From Rodentibacter caecimuris (GTDB taxonomy: Bacteria > Pseudomonadota > Gammaproteobacteria > Enterobacterales > Pasteurellaceae), in contig MLAA01000010.1 of the NCBI GenBank assembly GCA_001998905.1, forward strand, positions 1-64,000: a stretch of 64,000 nucleotides of DNA, read 5' to 3'. Of the stretch, positions 19,619-30,391 are shown piece by piece (position 1 is the stretch's first letter; the number at the start of each line of letters is the position of its first letter). The notes beneath the pieces were generated by a model. The model was not told where the DNA came from, did no database searches, and saw nothing but the letters and a program-made list of their open reading frames with translations. The translations under genes were made by a program, and so were the position numbers.

Positions 19619-20245
19619 TTATTTAGCTAGTAGCTGATTAAGTAATAAATGATTTTGCTCCGCCTGATAAGAAAGCGTTAAACGTTCGGCTTGTAAAATA
19701 GTGTTAAGATCTGAAAGCGCCTGCTCAAAATCATCATTAACAATCACATAATCATATTCATTGTAGTGAGAAATCTCTTCAATCGCAGTGGCCATTCTCG
19801 CCCTAATCGTCTCGCTATTATCCTGTCCTCTACCGACCAAACGGCGCTCTAACTCGGCTAAAGACGGAGGTAAAATAAAAATACTTTTAACTTGTGGTAA
19901 TTTCTCTCGAATCTGCTGAGCACCTTGCCAGTCAATATCCAAAAAAACATCCCGCCCATTTGCTAAATTTTCTTCAATCGCCGGTAATGAAGTACCGTAA
20001 TATTTATCACCATATACATTGGCATATTCTAAAAAGACATTTTGTGCGATCAAACTTTCAAATTCTTCAACAGATACAAAGTAATAATGTGTCCCCTCAA
20101 TTTCACCCGGACGTGGGGCTCTTGTAGTATGAGATACCGATACCATCATTTTTTTATTATTATCCCGCTGTAATAAAGCAGTAATTAAAGATGATTTTCC
20201 TGCCCCACTTGGTGCAGAGATAATATAAAGATTTCCTTTAGCCAT
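19619..20245 (-). CDS. gmk: Guanylate kinase
   Basis: Gmk phosphorylates GMP to GDP. The 208-residue protein has the P-loop [10 protein letters not shown] near residues 9-18, the GMP-binding [11 protein letters not shown] segment and the [11 protein letters not shown] block. It is first in the gmk-rpoZ-spoT-recG-murI series and diverges from gapA. Confidence 0.98.
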   Translation of the reverse strand: MAKGNLYIISAPSGAGKSSLITALLQRDNNKKMMVSVSHTTRAPRPGEIEGTHYYFVSVEEFESLIAQNVFLEYANVYGDKYYGTSLPAIEENLANGRDVFLDIDWQGAQQIREKLPQVKSIFILPPSLAELERRLVGRGQDNSETIRARMATAIEEISHYNEYDYVIVNDDFEQALSDLNTILQAERLTLSYQAEQNHLLLNQLLAK

Positions 20246-20416
20246 ATTCTATTCTCCATTAATAAAAACTCTTACATTATGCCGATAAAACATAGAAAAA
20301 TCAGCAAAAGTGCGGTTATTTTTACAAAGCTTTTATAACAAAACTCATTTCTCAATATAGTGCATAAAAATTGTTTGCTAAAAATACAAATTCGCTCTTC
20401 TATATTTTTCTCAAAA

Positions 20417-20498
20417 TTTGACATAGATCACAAAAAAGTTATCTGTTATAGTTTTGCGTGTAGTTGACTTTCTTCACAAAAAGAAACAATGCTATAAT
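20417..20498 (+). promoter_or_regulatory. gapA promoter region with CRP-like site
   Basis: A CRP-like site TTTGA-N6-TCACA (20417-20432) lies upstream of two possible -10 boxes, TATAGT (20447-20452) and TATAAT (20493-20498); the latter is followed by a C-rich discriminator. The -35 elements are poor. The 90-base leader after the second -10 contains short self-complementary segments (ACAGA with TCTGT). The rest of the gmk-gapA interval (20246-20416) holds only an uptake word at 20308-20316. Confidence 0.5.
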
Positions 20499-20561
20499 CC
20501 GCCCCCGACAGATAACTTGGTCTAAGCGATAAACCGACGAGTCTGTAATCGTTTTGTTTAA

Positions 20562-21605
<1,044 letters not shown>

Positions 21606-21631
21606 CGCAATTAAAGTATTATACTGATAAT

Positions 21632-21659
21632 AATAACCCTTTATATACAAAGGGTTATT
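21632..21659 (+). terminator. gapA terminator
   Basis: A perfect 11-bp stem AATAACCCTTT/AAAGGGTTATT closes a 6-base loop 26 bases after the gapA stop. The following T tract is short (TTGTTTAG). Confidence 0.75.
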
Positions 21660-22344
21660 GTTTAGATGTTGGCTTTGCCAGACTATGACAATCTTTCAAA
21701 CTCTTCACAAGGAGAGCGTTATAAATAGGCAGAAAATGCAAGCCCATCTCAGATTTTCTGATCAAACCAAGCACACAACACTATAAGATATGGTAGATTC
21801 AATACTATTAACTTAGAGAATAGAAAACCTTCTACTGCTTAAAGGACTTATATATCTTCTGTTAAGTAATTACTCAACTCCTCCCTCATCTTAATACCCT
21901 AATACACACCAATATCTTGCTAAGTTAGTTAAACGTACTTTGGTTGTAACAATCTTATTCGGTTACATTAATGCCTTTAAAATGTAGTTAGTATGTAGTC
22001 AGTAAGTTATCTAATAGGTGTGGACTTTTCTATTGTTGATGTCGCAAATATTAAGCATGACTATGACTACTACATCTCTATAAACACCAACCATGAGAAA
22101 CAAAACTAAGTTTTTCCTATAAAAGAAAAGAGTTACTTAATTCATACCAAACTGTTTGACCATATCTCTTATAGTCAGCCTATTCCCCCCCAAAATATTA
22201 TCTTAAATAATTTCGGCTTATAGCAAAAGATTGTTGTATATGTATGAATAAAAATCTCCTATAACGAGCAACCAGAAGATCTCTGGTACTTTTTATACTT
22301 AGAATTTAATGAGTTACCTCTAAAAGAGACCGCTTGCTATATTA
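21660..22344. other. 685-bp interval without a recognisable gene
   Basis: Six-frame inspection gives only short frames broken by stops on both strands. Some stretches look faintly protein-like (for example a plus-strand frame starting near 21666 that reads MLALPDYDNLSNSSQGERYK before a stop), which may be debris of a decayed gene, but nothing is identifiable. No repeats or RNA structures stand out. Confidence 0.45.
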
Positions 22345-23286
22345 TTATTTTTGCCAAAATTTTCCTTGTACTAGTTTTATTAAAGTATTAAGAATAAGCA
22401 AAGAAATAATTATATTAGCAAAAATAAAGGCAAAGATAGCCAATCCTTTCAAGATATTATCCGTATAAAATTCCACCGCACTATTCGCCATGGAAGCCAA
22501 CCCGAAAGAAAATGACCAAAGCCCAATAGAAAGTCCTTCTTTTATTACCCAAGAAAATATTCTCAGTAAGAATAAAAATTGTAAAAAACCGTACCCCCAT
22601 AGCAATTTTACTAACAAATCAATTTCACCCCCATTAATGGATAAGTAGGCGGCCGAGCATACAAAAGGCGGTGCAAGTGCGATCCCTAATGACGGTTTAA
22701 CATCAGCTGGAATAGGTAGAATTCGTAGACGCTGTAATAAAATCGGCTCAAAAGTGAGCCAATAAATTAATCCAGCACCAAGAAAAAGGTAAGCGATATC
22801 TGTATATCCTAAAAGTGCTATGGAACTAGCACTAGTAAAATTACTGGCTATGGCTAACAAATAAAAAGGAGGTTGTGCGGATTCAGTAGTGAAATTATTA
22901 CCTTTCCATAACGATCCAATTTTAAGTATGGCATAACCTAACTGGCCAACTACTCCAGTCCAAACTAATGTTTCTCCTAATAAAATGAAATGCCAATGAT
23001 AAAATAAATCTCCTATTATCATGGTAGTAATCGGAATGAGTGAAATAAAAGAAAAACGGAAAAGGCTTTTCCATTCTTCTTTTACTAATTCAAATCGAGC
23101 AACCAATTTATAGCTGTAAATTGCAATAAAGGTTACCCAAATTAAGGTTGCGGTGATACCAAGAATATTTCCAACCCTTTCCCCATAAGAAAGTATTTCT
23201 CCTGCATGAAACCAAGCAATAGCAGTAGCCCCTAATCCCAAAGGAATAGAAAAATAACTTGTAGGCATAAAGAAAGGTTTATCCAT
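22345..23286 (-). CDS. tehA: TehA-type (TDT family) anion channel / tellurite resistance protein
   Basis: The 313-residue membrane protein has about ten hydrophobic helices and reads like H. influenzae TehA: YFSIPLGLGATAIAWFH at the start, RFSFISLIPITTMIIGD, NFTSASSIALLGYTDIAYLF and SFGLASMANSAVEFY. TehA is the bacterial homologue of the plant SLAC1 anion channel. The usual methyltransferase partner tehB is not adjacent. In other bacteria overproduction gives tellurite resistance, but the natural substrate is uncertain. Confidence 0.9.
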   Translation of the reverse strand: MDKPFFMPTSYFSIPLGLGATAIAWFHAGEILSYGERVGNILGITATLIWVTFIAIYSYKLVARFELVKEEWKSLFRFSFISLIPITTMIIGDLFYHWHFILLGETLVWTGVVGQLGYAILKIGSLWKGNNFTTESAQPPFYLLAIASNFTSASSIALLGYTDIAYLFLGAGLIYWLTFEPILLQRLRILPIPADVKPSLGIALAPPFVCSAAYLSINGGEIDLLVKLLWGYGFLQFLFLLRIFSWVIKEGLSIGLWSFSFGLASMANSAVEFYTDNILKGLAIFAFIFANIIISLLILNTLIKLVQGKFWQK

Positions 23287-23315
23287 TATTTAACATCCTC
23301 ATAAATAAAAATAAG

Positions 23316-23338
23316 GCGTGGGCTTTATATTGCCACGC
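23316..23338 (-). terminator. Terminator of rnb
   Basis: A 6-bp GC-rich stem GCGTGG/CCACGC with an 11-base loop is followed on the minus strand by CTTATTTTTATTT, 10 bases after the rnb stop codon. Confidence 0.7.
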
Positions 23339-23348
23339 TCTGTATTGG

Positions 23349-25334
23349 CTACTGTACTAAATTCCCAATAATACTACGGGTTTCTTCTTTAACTTCGATT
23401 AATTTTAGTCTCACCGAATCACCAATTTTATACTGTCGCTCACCTTTAATATAAAGCGCCAGCTCATCAGAGTTCACTTGTATTTCTTCTTTATTACTAT
23501 GTAAACTCGACGCAGGAATGAACACTGATGCTCCGTTCTGAACAAGTTGAACGCGCAAACCTCCACGCCCTACATCCAGAATTTCCCCTTCAAACTCTAA
23601 ATTTTCAGCAACTTTCTCGGATAAATAACGACAGTATAGCCAATCAGCAATATCACGTTCCACCAAACGATTTTGACGGCGAGCTTCTTGTAAACGGAGA
23701 AGCACTTCTTCATCTGGTTTCTCGCAAGATTGATTTGCCAACACTGCTTTAATTAAGCGATGATTAACCATATCCGAATATTTTCGTATAGGAGAAGTCC
23801 AAGTAGCATATCCTTCAAGACCTAAACCAAAATGCGGTGCTAATTCCGTTTTAAATTCAGCAAAAGTAAGAAAACGACGTAAGCGTAATTCTAAATAATC
23901 ACTATCAAGTGGTTCAATATCGTGTCTCATTTGACAGTAACCAGCCAACGTTGATAATTTTTCCACTGAATAGCGTTCAGTTAATTCCGATTTATTTTCC
24001 TCACTAACCAGATTACTTAAGAGGAACTGACGAGCACTCTCAATAAATTTTTTATCAAATCCCGCATGAGTATTAAAAATACCAGTTTTAGCTTGCTCTG
24101 ATAAAAATTGTGCTGCACAAATATTAGCAATGATCATTGATTCTTCGACAATCTGGTTCGCAATACGGCGATGTTCTGCCTTAATTTCTAGAACCTTCCC
24201 ATTTTCCTCTAAAACGAAAGAATAATCTGGCCGTTCTTTAAACAGGAGAGAATGCGTTCTACGCCATTGAATTCTGGCTAGTGAGAATTGGTGTAAATAA
24301 TGAATTTGTTTAGCTGTTTCATTATTCTCCGGTTGCCAAGCTTGGGGAAGCTGTTCTAAATAGTCGGAAACATTATTATAGGCAAGTTTAGCTTTAGACT
24401 GGATCTCTGCTAGCTCAAATTGCGGTTTTGCAATCACATTACCGTTTAGATCCGTTTGGATAGTACAGACCAATGCTGGACGGATTTCATTAGGCACTAA
24501 TGAACAAAGCTCGTCAGATAGCTCACGAGGCAACATAGGAATATTAAAGCCAGGTAGATAATTTGTGAAACAACGCTGCTTTGCATCTTTTTCCATTTGG
24601 GAATCCAAACCAATATAGGCAGTAGGATCAGCAATAGCGACGACTAATTTCCAACCACTTTGATCACCGTTATTTTTCTCAATCGGCTCAATATAAAGTG
24701 CATCATCCATGTCTTTCGTCGTTTCAGAATCAATAGTAACAAAATAAAGTGCGGTCAAATCTGAGCGAGTTTTGGATTCGATCATTTCGTAAAATTCTGC
24801 ACTTTGAACCGGATAACGAGATTGCTCATGACGAGCAAGAGTAACCCACCAAGGGGCAAATTCATCATCGGCACGACAAATAAATTCCTGAATTTGTGCA
24901 TAGAAAAAACGATCATCTTTTAACGGGTGTGTTTTTAGCGTAGCAACAACCCAATCTCCTTCTTGTAATTCTTCGTTAACCTCTTTGACACAAGATGCAC
25001 CTATTGATTGATTAATGTTTGGGTGATCAACAAGTACTTGCAATTTTTTATCTTTGTTAAAACGGACACGAGCAATAAAACGAGTCAGCATTGGCTCAAT
25101 TAAGGATTCTGGTTCAGCTTGTTCTTTACCGTCCGTTTGTTTTTCAATGGTGGCGCTAATTTTATCGCCATGCATCACTTTCTTCATCGCTGGAGGCGCG
25201 ATAAAATAACTTTTCTTTTCACATTCTAGAAAACCATAAGCTTTGTCTGTGCCTTTTACAATACCTTCGACGCGTTCTTTGCTCTCATGAATTTGCTGCT
25301 TTAATTGTGCAAGTAAGGGATTATTTTGAAACAT
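23349..25334 (-). CDS. rnb: Exoribonuclease II
   Basis: RNase II degrades single-stranded RNA 3' to 5'. The 661-residue protein has N-terminal cold-shock domains, the RNB catalytic domain (TIDSETTKDMDDALYIE carrying the metal-binding Asp cluster around residues 205-220; LPRELSDELCSL; GYATWTSPIRKYSDMVNHRL) and a C-terminal S1 domain. Its length agrees with RNase II rather than the longer RNase R. It is downstream of fabI, separated by the fabI terminator. Confidence 0.97.
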   Translation of the reverse strand: MFQNNPLLAQLKQQIHESKERVEGIVKGTDKAYGFLECEKKSYFIAPPAMKKVMHGDKISATIEKQTDGKEQAEPESLIEPMLTRFIARVRFNKDKKLQVLVDHPNINQSIGASCVKEVNEELQEGDWVVATLKTHPLKDDRFFYAQIQEFICRADDEFAPWWVTLARHEQSRYPVQSAEFYEMIESKTRSDLTALYFVTIDSETTKDMDDALYIEPIEKNNGDQSGWKLVVAIADPTAYIGLDSQMEKDAKQRCFTNYLPGFNIPMLPRELSDELCSLVPNEIRPALVCTIQTDLNGNVIAKPQFELAEIQSKAKLAYNNVSDYLEQLPQAWQPENNETAKQIHYLHQFSLARIQWRRTHSLLFKERPDYSFVLEENGKVLEIKAEHRRIANQIVEESMIIANICAAQFLSEQAKTGIFNTHAGFDKKFIESARQFLLSNLVSEENKSELTERYSVEKLSTLAGYCQMRHDIEPLDSDYLELRLRRFLTFAEFKTELAPHFGLGLEGYATWTSPIRKYSDMVNHRLIKAVLANQSCEKPDEEVLLRLQEARRQNRLVERDIADWLYCRYLSEKVAENLEFEGEILDVGRGGLRVQLVQNGASVFIPASSLHSNKEEIQVNSDELALYIKGERQYKIGDSVRLKLIEVKEETRSIIGNLVQ

Positions 25335-25360
25335 AAAAATTCTTTTAAATAAACAGAAAA

Positions 25361-25379
25361 GGCAGACCTAAGGTCTGCC
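25361..25379 (-). terminator. Terminator of fabI
   Basis: A perfect 8-bp stem GGCAGACC/GGTCTGCC with a 3-base loop is followed on the minus strand by TTTTCTGTTT, 19 bases beyond the fabI stop. Confidence 0.85.
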
Positions 25380-25398
25380 GATAAAATGAAGAAAATAA

Positions 25399-26187
25399 CT
25401 ATTCTTCGCCTAGTTCGCCCATTGCGGTAATACTAAATCCGGCATCAACGTGAACAATTTCTCCAGTAATACCCGATGCTAAATCTGAGCACAAGAATGC
25501 AGCGGAATTACCTACATCTTCAATAGTAACGGTGCGACGTAGTGCGGCAGTCTTTTCAAAAGCAGATAACATTTTCTTAAAGTTTTTAATACCGGAGGCT
25601 GCCAAAGTTCTGATTGGACCGGCAGAAATCGCATTAACACGAATTCCCTCTTTACCAAGATCAGCCGCCATTACACGAGTGCTGGCTTCCAATGACGCTT
25701 TAGCTAAACACATTACGTTATAATTAGGAATAGCGCGCTCCGCCCCTAGATAGGAAAGCGTTAATAATGCTGCATTAGGTGTCAGCATAGAACGAGCAGC
25801 TTGTGCCATTGCAACGAAACTGTACGCGCTAATATCGTGTGCTACACGAAAACCCTCACGAGTAGCAGTATTTACATAATCCCCATCTAATTGATCACCT
25901 GGTGCAAAAGCAATGGCATGAACAAAGCCGTCAAATTTTTCCCAGTGCTTAGCTAATTCACCAAAACAATCGGCAATACTTTCATCGGTTGCGACATCCA
26001 GCGGAAGAATAATATTCGAACCAAATTCTTTAGCAAATTCTTCAACTCGAGGTTTTAATTTATCATTTAAGTACGTAAAAGCCAGTTCTGCGCCTTCACG
26101 CTTCATAGATTGTGCAATGCCGTATGCAATAGAACGATTACTTGCCAAACCTGTAATTAAGATACGTTTACCCGTTAAGAAACCCAT
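25399..26187 (-). CDS. fabI: Enoyl-[acyl-carrier-protein] reductase (NADH)
   Basis: FabI performs the last reduction of each fatty-acid elongation cycle and is the triclosan target. The 262-residue enzyme begins [25 protein letters not shown] (NAD-binding motif) and has the catalytic Tyr-x6-Lys in [11 protein letters not shown]. The ATG at 26187 with AGGA upstream is preferred to an upstream in-frame start that would add 22 unrelated residues. The length equals E. coli FabI. Confidence 0.98.
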   Translation of the reverse strand: MGFLTGKRILITGLASNRSIAYGIAQSMKREGAELAFTYLNDKLKPRVEEFAKEFGSNIILPLDVATDESIADCFGELAKHWEKFDGFVHAIAFAPGDQLDGDYVNTATREGFRVAHDISAYSFVAMAQAARSMLTPNAALLTLSYLGAERAIPNYNVMCLAKASLEASTRVMAADLGKEGIRVNAISAGPIRTLAASGIKNFKKMLSAFEKTAALRRTVTIEDVGNSAAFLCSDLASGITGEIVHVDAGFSITAMGELGEE

Positions 26188-26293
26188 ATTTATTCCTATG
26201 TGATTGGTGTTAAAAAATGCGACGATTATACCTATTTTGCCTATATCGAGCAATTTTTAGTATGTTCGCTTTTCATTTGTTAGACCAGTTTAG

Positions 26294-27049
26294 TTAAGCT
26301 GGATTATCTACATCCTTAAATTCTACATCTAATTCGTATTCTTGTGATAACCATTCTCCAAGCGCTTTTATTCCATAGCGTTCAGTGGCATGATGTCCGG
26401 CTGCAAAAAAATGAATCCCTTGCTCTCTAGCCGAATGAATTGTTTGCTCTGACACTTCACCGGTGATAAAAGCATCACACCCTTGGTTTGCCGCCAAATC
26501 AATATAACCTTGCCCACCACCACTGCAAATTCCTATTTTACGAATTAATGCCGGCGCATTATCACTACAAATCAGCGGTTGTCGCTGTAACTGTTTTTCA
26601 ATAAGACGAGCAAATTCATCACTGCCCATCGGTGTTTTTAATGTTCCGAAAACAGGAATACTCACAGGAGAAGATTCTAGCGGTTGTAAGTTTTCAATAC
26701 CTAACAATTGGGCAAGGCAGGCGTTATTTCCTAATTCGGGATGAATATCTAACGGCAGATGATAGCCATAGAGATTGATATCATTAACTAATAAACTCTT
26801 AATTCTTCTGCCTTTCATCCCTCGGATACAAGGATTTTCACTTTTCCAAAAATAACCATGATGAACCAATAGTGCATCAGCATGACGACTAATGGCATAA
26901 TCAATTAGTGCCTGACTAGCAGTAACACCAGTAATGATTTTATGAATGGTAGGTTTTCCTTCCACTTGTAATCCATTTGGTGCATAGTCGTGAATTCTTT
27001 CACAAGATAATTTTTGATTTAAAAGTTGTTCCAATTCAAGATTGTTCAT
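26294..27049 (-). CDS. ybgI: NIF3/YbgI family dinuclear metal-centre protein
   Basis: The 251-residue protein matches the NIF3-like family: YAPNGLQVEG, GVTASQALIDYAI, ADALLVHHGYFWK (metal-binding His pair), GYHLPLDIHPELGNN and the C-terminal FFAAGHHATERYGIKAL with further metal ligands. Members form toroidal hexamers with a dinuclear metal site, and the cellular function is not settled. It lies between queE and fabI on the same strand. Confidence 0.9.
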   Translation of the reverse strand: MNNLELEQLLNQKLSCERIHDYAPNGLQVEGKPTIHKIITGVTASQALIDYAISRHADALLVHHGYFWKSENPCIRGMKGRRIKSLLVNDINLYGYHLPLDIHPELGNNACLAQLLGIENLQPLESSPVSIPVFGTLKTPMGSDEFARLIEKQLQRQPLICSDNAPALIRKIGICSGGGQGYIDLAANQGCDAFITGEVSEQTIHSAREQGIHFFAAGHHATERYGIKALGEWLSQEYELDVEFKDVDNPA

Positions 27050-27126
27050 AAGTTACTCATTTGTGTAGAAGAAAGTGATTAAAACGCTACTTATCGTTAA
27101 TAGCGAATAAAAAATAACTCGCCACG

Positions 27127-27756
27127 TTATTCTATACCAATCAATTTATGAGTTTGAATACTCAGTTGCCATTTCGGTTTATCAAGGCGTTGGTTAAGCT
27201 GCCCTAATTGGCTAATCGTCTCCAGTAAATTCATTTGGCCGTTTATTTCACAGGGAGAAAGGTAGTAACGCTTTGCTTCAATTCTCGCTTCTATCAATTC
27301 ACAAAACTCAATGACATTAGCGTCCGCGACAATACGCACTTCATCAGCAACCGGAATACAACGAATTTGATATTTGTGTTGATAAAGCCGCTTTGGACTC
27401 GTCGCAATATAGTCAATTTGCGGAGGAATCGATTTAAGCCCGTTCGTTTCAATAGCGAGGAAGTAGCCGAGCTTTTTTAGTTCATCCAGTAATATGGCTA
27501 AGTGCGGAACAATGGTAGGTTCGCCGCCAGTAATAATAATATTCTTCGCTGAAAATGACCGCACTTTGCTAAGAATTTGCCCTAACGTCCAAGATTCAAA
27601 ACGATTATAATGCGTATCACACCAAGGACAAGCCAAATTACATTTTCCGAAACGAACAAAAATGCAAGGCATTCCAGTATTTGCCCCTTCTCCTTGTAAA
27701 CTTTCAAAAATTTCAACAATATTGTATCGAGCTTCCCAAATAGTCTTAATGCTCAC
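27127..27756 (-). CDS. queE: 7-carboxy-7-deazaguanine synthase
   Basis: QueE is a radical-SAM enzyme converting 6-carboxytetrahydropterin to 7-carboxy-7-deazaguanine in queuosine precursor synthesis. The 209-residue protein has FESLQGEGANTGMPCIFVRFGKCN leading into the CxxxCxxC cluster motif (Cys39, 43, 46) and the TGGEPT motif. It is third in queC-queD-queE, 6 bp after queD. Confidence 0.96.
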   Translation of the reverse strand: MSIKTIWEARYNIVEIFESLQGEGANTGMPCIFVRFGKCNLACPWCDTHYNRFESWTLGQILSKVRSFSAKNIIITGGEPTIVPHLAILLDELKKLGYFLAIETNGLKSIPPQIDYIATSPKRLYQHKYQIRCIPVADEVRIVADANVIEFCELIEARIEAKRYYLSPCEINGQMNLLETISQLGQLNQRLDKPKWQLSIQTHKLIGIE

Positions 27757-27762
27757 TGCAAA

Positions 27763-28188
27763 CTACTCCGAATATTCACAAAAAGACGTTGGAGTTTCCC
27801 ATAATCGAATTGCTGAGACAGGCAAATGCTGTTCATATTTCAAACGATTAAAAATAAATTTTGCTAACTCTTCTGCGGTGGTACGAAAAGAAACACCAAA
27901 AGTTTTAGATTCCAATGATTGCAACAAATCAGCTATCTGGCTTTCTCTCGAACTATTAAGATCATAAATAAAAGCATGATCCATAGGATCTAAAATTTGT
28001 GCTTTTACAATGGCTTTAAGTTCGGAAAAATCCATAATCATTCCTTTTTTTGCGCCTTCGGAATGTAGCTCTCCACAAATTTCTACTTGAAGCTTATAAG
28101 TATGTCCATGTAAATTTTGACATTTACCATCATGCCCATCTAACAAATGCGCCATATCAAAGCTAAATTCTTTAGTAATTTTAAACAT
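27763..28188 (-). CDS. queD: 6-carboxy-5,6,7,8-tetrahydropterin synthase
   Basis: QueD converts dihydroneopterin triphosphate to 6-carboxytetrahydropterin. The 141-residue protein has zinc ligands His14, His27 and His29 ([19 protein letters not shown]) and a candidate catalytic Cys23, followed by [13 protein letters not shown] and [10 protein letters not shown]. Its start overlaps the queC stop by 8 bp, indicating coupled translation. Confidence 0.96.
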   Translation of the reverse strand: MFKITKEFSFDMAHLLDGHDGKCQNLHGHTYKLQVEICGELHSEGAKKGMIMDFSELKAIVKAQILDPMDHAFIYDLNSSRESQIADLLQSLESKTFGVSFRTTAEELAKFIFNRLKYEQHLPVSAIRLWETPTSFCEYSE

Positions 28189-28867
28189 TTTTCTGACCGC
28201 ACTTTTGAGTTAAATAATCTTGTAAACCGTTATTACGCAATAAACAACTTGGACATTTACCACAACCGTTTTCAACTCCCTCATAACAGGTATGAGTATG
28301 TTGTTGAATATAATCCAACACACCTAATTCATCAGCCAACTGCCAGGTTTGTGCCTTGGTTAAATACATTAATGGTGTTTCTATATTGAAGTTATAATCC
28401 ATCGCCAAGTTAAGAGTAACATTCATTGATTTAATAAAAATATCGCGACAATCAGGATACCCACTGAAATCTGTTTCACAAACACCAGTAATAATATTTT
28501 GAATCCCCTGTCCTTTCGCATAAATAGCACTATATAGTAAAAACAATGCATTACGGCCTTCAACTAAAGTATTCGGTATTTTATTTTGCTGATGTTCTAT
28601 CGGAAGTCGTGAATCCGTTAGCGCATTTTGCGTAATGCTATTAATAACAGAAGTATCTATTAACGTTTGCTTGATGCCTAAATCTTGGCAGATCCAATGG
28701 GCTTTTTCCAATTCAATCAGATGTCGTTGACCGTATTGAAATGTAATAGCTTCAATATTATGTTTTCCGTATTGCTGAATGGCATAGAATAGGCATGTGG
28801 TGGAATCTTGTCCACCGGAAAAAATGACGATCGCTTTGCGATCAAAATTCGGATTAGAAATATTCAT
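28181..28867 (-). CDS. queC: 7-cyano-7-deazaguanine (preQ0) synthase
   Basis: QueC uses ATP and ammonia to turn 7-carboxy-7-deazaguanine into preQ0. The 228-residue protein has the PP-loop FSGGQDSTT (about 16-24) and a C-terminal zinc-binding cysteine set ([15 protein letters not shown]). It is the first gene of queCDE and is directly preceded by a preQ1 riboswitch whose last strand is its ribosome binding site. Confidence 0.97.
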   Translation of the reverse strand: MNISNPNFDRKAIVIFSGGQDSTTCLFYAIQQYGKHNIEAITFQYGQRHLIELEKAHWICQDLGIKQTLIDTSVINSITQNALTDSRLPIEHQQNKIPNTLVEGRNALFLLYSAIYAKGQGIQNIITGVCETDFSGYPDCRDIFIKSMNVTLNLAMDYNFNIETPLMYLTKAQTWQLADELGVLDYIQQHTHTCYEGVENGCGKCPSCLLRNNGLQDYLTQKCGQKNV

Positions 28868-28873
28868 ATATGT

Positions 28874-28909
28874 ACCTAGTTTTTTTATGTAGGAGGTTTG
28901 CGAACTACA
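28874..28909 (-). promoter_or_regulatory. preQ1-I riboswitch controlling queC translation
   Basis: On the minus strand, stem P1 (28909-28905 with 28892-28888, UGUAG/CUACA) closes a loop starting UUCGC and ending ACCUC. An A-rich tail follows, and its end AGGU (28877-28874) can pair with ACCU (28897-28894) to form the H-type pseudoknot. C28893 sits where the ligand-recognition cytidine lies in preQ1-I RNAs. The tail strand UAGG is also the ribosome binding site of queC, 7 bases before its ATG, so ligand binding should hide it. The family match is by eye to the preQ1-I consensus. Confidence 0.87.
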
Positions 28910-29200
28910 AGCATTATCTGTTGCTTTTATTTTACTTTGACAAATAAAAAATACGGTTAAATTATCCAGTATTTTTAATCTAAAAACTATCTAAAAAATC
29001 AACCGCACTTTTGAGTAATATAGAGCCGAAATATCAGCTTAGTATAAATCACCTAACTGAATTGTCATTTTTAAAAACTTTTCGAGCACTTAAATAATAT
29101 AACGAATTTCAAAAACACTCATAAAGAAAATGGCAAGAAAGGGAAATAACAATTTAACTGGGGGAAGCCCTATTCCATTATCTTTCACAGACAAGAATGA
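28910..29200. other. Interval between ilvE and the queC riboswitch
   Basis: This AT-rich stretch of about 290 bp contains an uptake word (29002-29010) and must contain the queCDE promoter. A TTGTCA at about 28938-28943 on the minus strand is a candidate -35, but its -10 partner is unclear. No reading frame or ilvE terminator is evident. Confidence 0.45.
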
Positions 29201-30214
29201 CTATACTTTAAAAATCCACCCTTTTGGCGCATCCAGATCACCAAACTGAATACCGACCAACTCATCATAAAGTCGCTTCGTTATTGGACCCACTTCATTT
29301 TCCGAATAAAACACGTGGAAGTTATCGCCATATTGAACCCCACCAATAGGCGTAATTACTGCCGCAGTACCACAAGCTCCCGCTTCAATAAATTGATCGA
29401 GTTCATTAATGTAAATATCACCTTCAATCACGTCCATACCTAAACGCTCTGCCGCAAGATACAATAGGGAATATTTGGTAATACTCGGTAAAATCGAAGG
29501 GGAACTAGGTGTAATAAATTTATTATCTTTAGTAATACCAAAAAAGTTAGCCGATCCCACTTCTTCAATTTTAGTATGAGTTGCCGGATCAAGATAAATA
29601 CAATCGCCAAAACCCTGCCGTTTTGCCTGCTTACCCGGATGCAAACTTGCTGCATAATTGCCGCCAACTTTTGCTGCTCCCGTACCATTTGGTGCGGCTC
29701 GATCATAATCAGACACCATAAAATTAGTCGGTTTCATGCCACCTTTAAAATAAGCGCCTACCGGGCAACAAAATATTGAAAAAATATATTCAGGAGCGGA
29801 ATTTACCCCGATATTATCCCCAACTCCAATAACAAACGGGCGTAGATATAAGGTTGCACCGGAACCATAAGGACCAACCCATTGTTCATTGGCTTTTACA
29901 ACTTGTCTACAAGCTTCAACAAACATTTCTACCGGCACTTCGGGCATTAATAAACGGCAGCAACTTTGTTGCATACGTTTAGCATTTTCATCCGGGCGGA
30001 ATAAATTAATTGAATCGTCTTGACAGCGATATGCTTTTAATCCCTCAAAACATTGTTGTCCATAATGTAATGCGGTAGACCCCTCACTAATATGCAGAAC
30101 ATTATCTGTGATAAGTTCTCCTGCTTGCCATTCACCCTCTTTCCAGCGAGCAATATATCGGAAATCAGTTTTTACATAGCTAAATCCAAGATTATTCCAA
30201 TCTAAATCTTTCAT
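29201..30214 (-). CDS. ilvE: Branched-chain amino acid aminotransferase
   Basis: This PLP enzyme interconverts Leu, Ile and Val with their keto acids. The 337-residue protein belongs to the longer (BCAT, eukaryote-like) subgroup: [23 protein letters not shown], the PLP lysine in [12 protein letters not shown], and [11 protein letters not shown]. The leader has AAAGGG before the ATG and, just upstream, CACAACA (30231-30237 on the plus map), the classic recognition word for GcvB, whose gene is adjacent. It is probably monocistronic. Confidence 0.97.
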   Translation of the reverse strand: MKDLDWNNLGFSYVKTDFRYIARWKEGEWQAGELITDNVLHISEGSTALHYGQQCFEGLKAYRCQDDSINLFRPDENAKRMQQSCCRLLMPEVPVEMFVEACRQVVKANEQWVGPYGSGATLYLRPFVIGVGDNIGVNSAPEYIFSIFCCPVGAYFKGGMKPTNFMVSDYDRAAPNGTGAAKVGGNYAASLHPGKQAKRQGFGDCIYLDPATHTKIEEVGSANFFGITKDNKFITPSSPSILPSITKYSLLYLAAERLGMDVIEGDIYINELDQFIEAGACGTAAVITPIGGVQYGDNFHVFYSENEVGPITKRLYDELVGIQFGDLDAPKGWIFKV

Positions 30215-30230
30215 AATTAATCTATCCCTT

Positions 30231-30240
30231 TGTTGTGTTT
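30231..30240 (-). promoter_or_regulatory. Predicted GcvB pairing site in the ilvE leader
   Basis: The minus-strand leader contains AAACACAACA, exactly complementary to UGUUGUGUUU in the GU-rich seed of the adjacent GcvB RNA, 17 bases before the ilvE start and overlapping the approach to its AAAGGG. Pairing there should block ribosome loading. Confidence 0.6.
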
Positions 30241-30391
30241 ATTTAAATAATATGATTAATCTACACCATTATTCTCACTATTTGAACCCACTCACGACAA
30301 AAAAATAGTAAATTGGTATTTTTTATCGATTTATTTAGGAATTTATCGGCTTGTAGAAGAAATCAAATTATGCTTATGGTAAAATCCGCTC

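Noticed and set aside
21660..22344. Insertion sequence remnant after gapA
   Set aside because: Short protein-like bits appear on both strands, but no terminal inverted repeats, target duplication or transposase motif could be found by eye.
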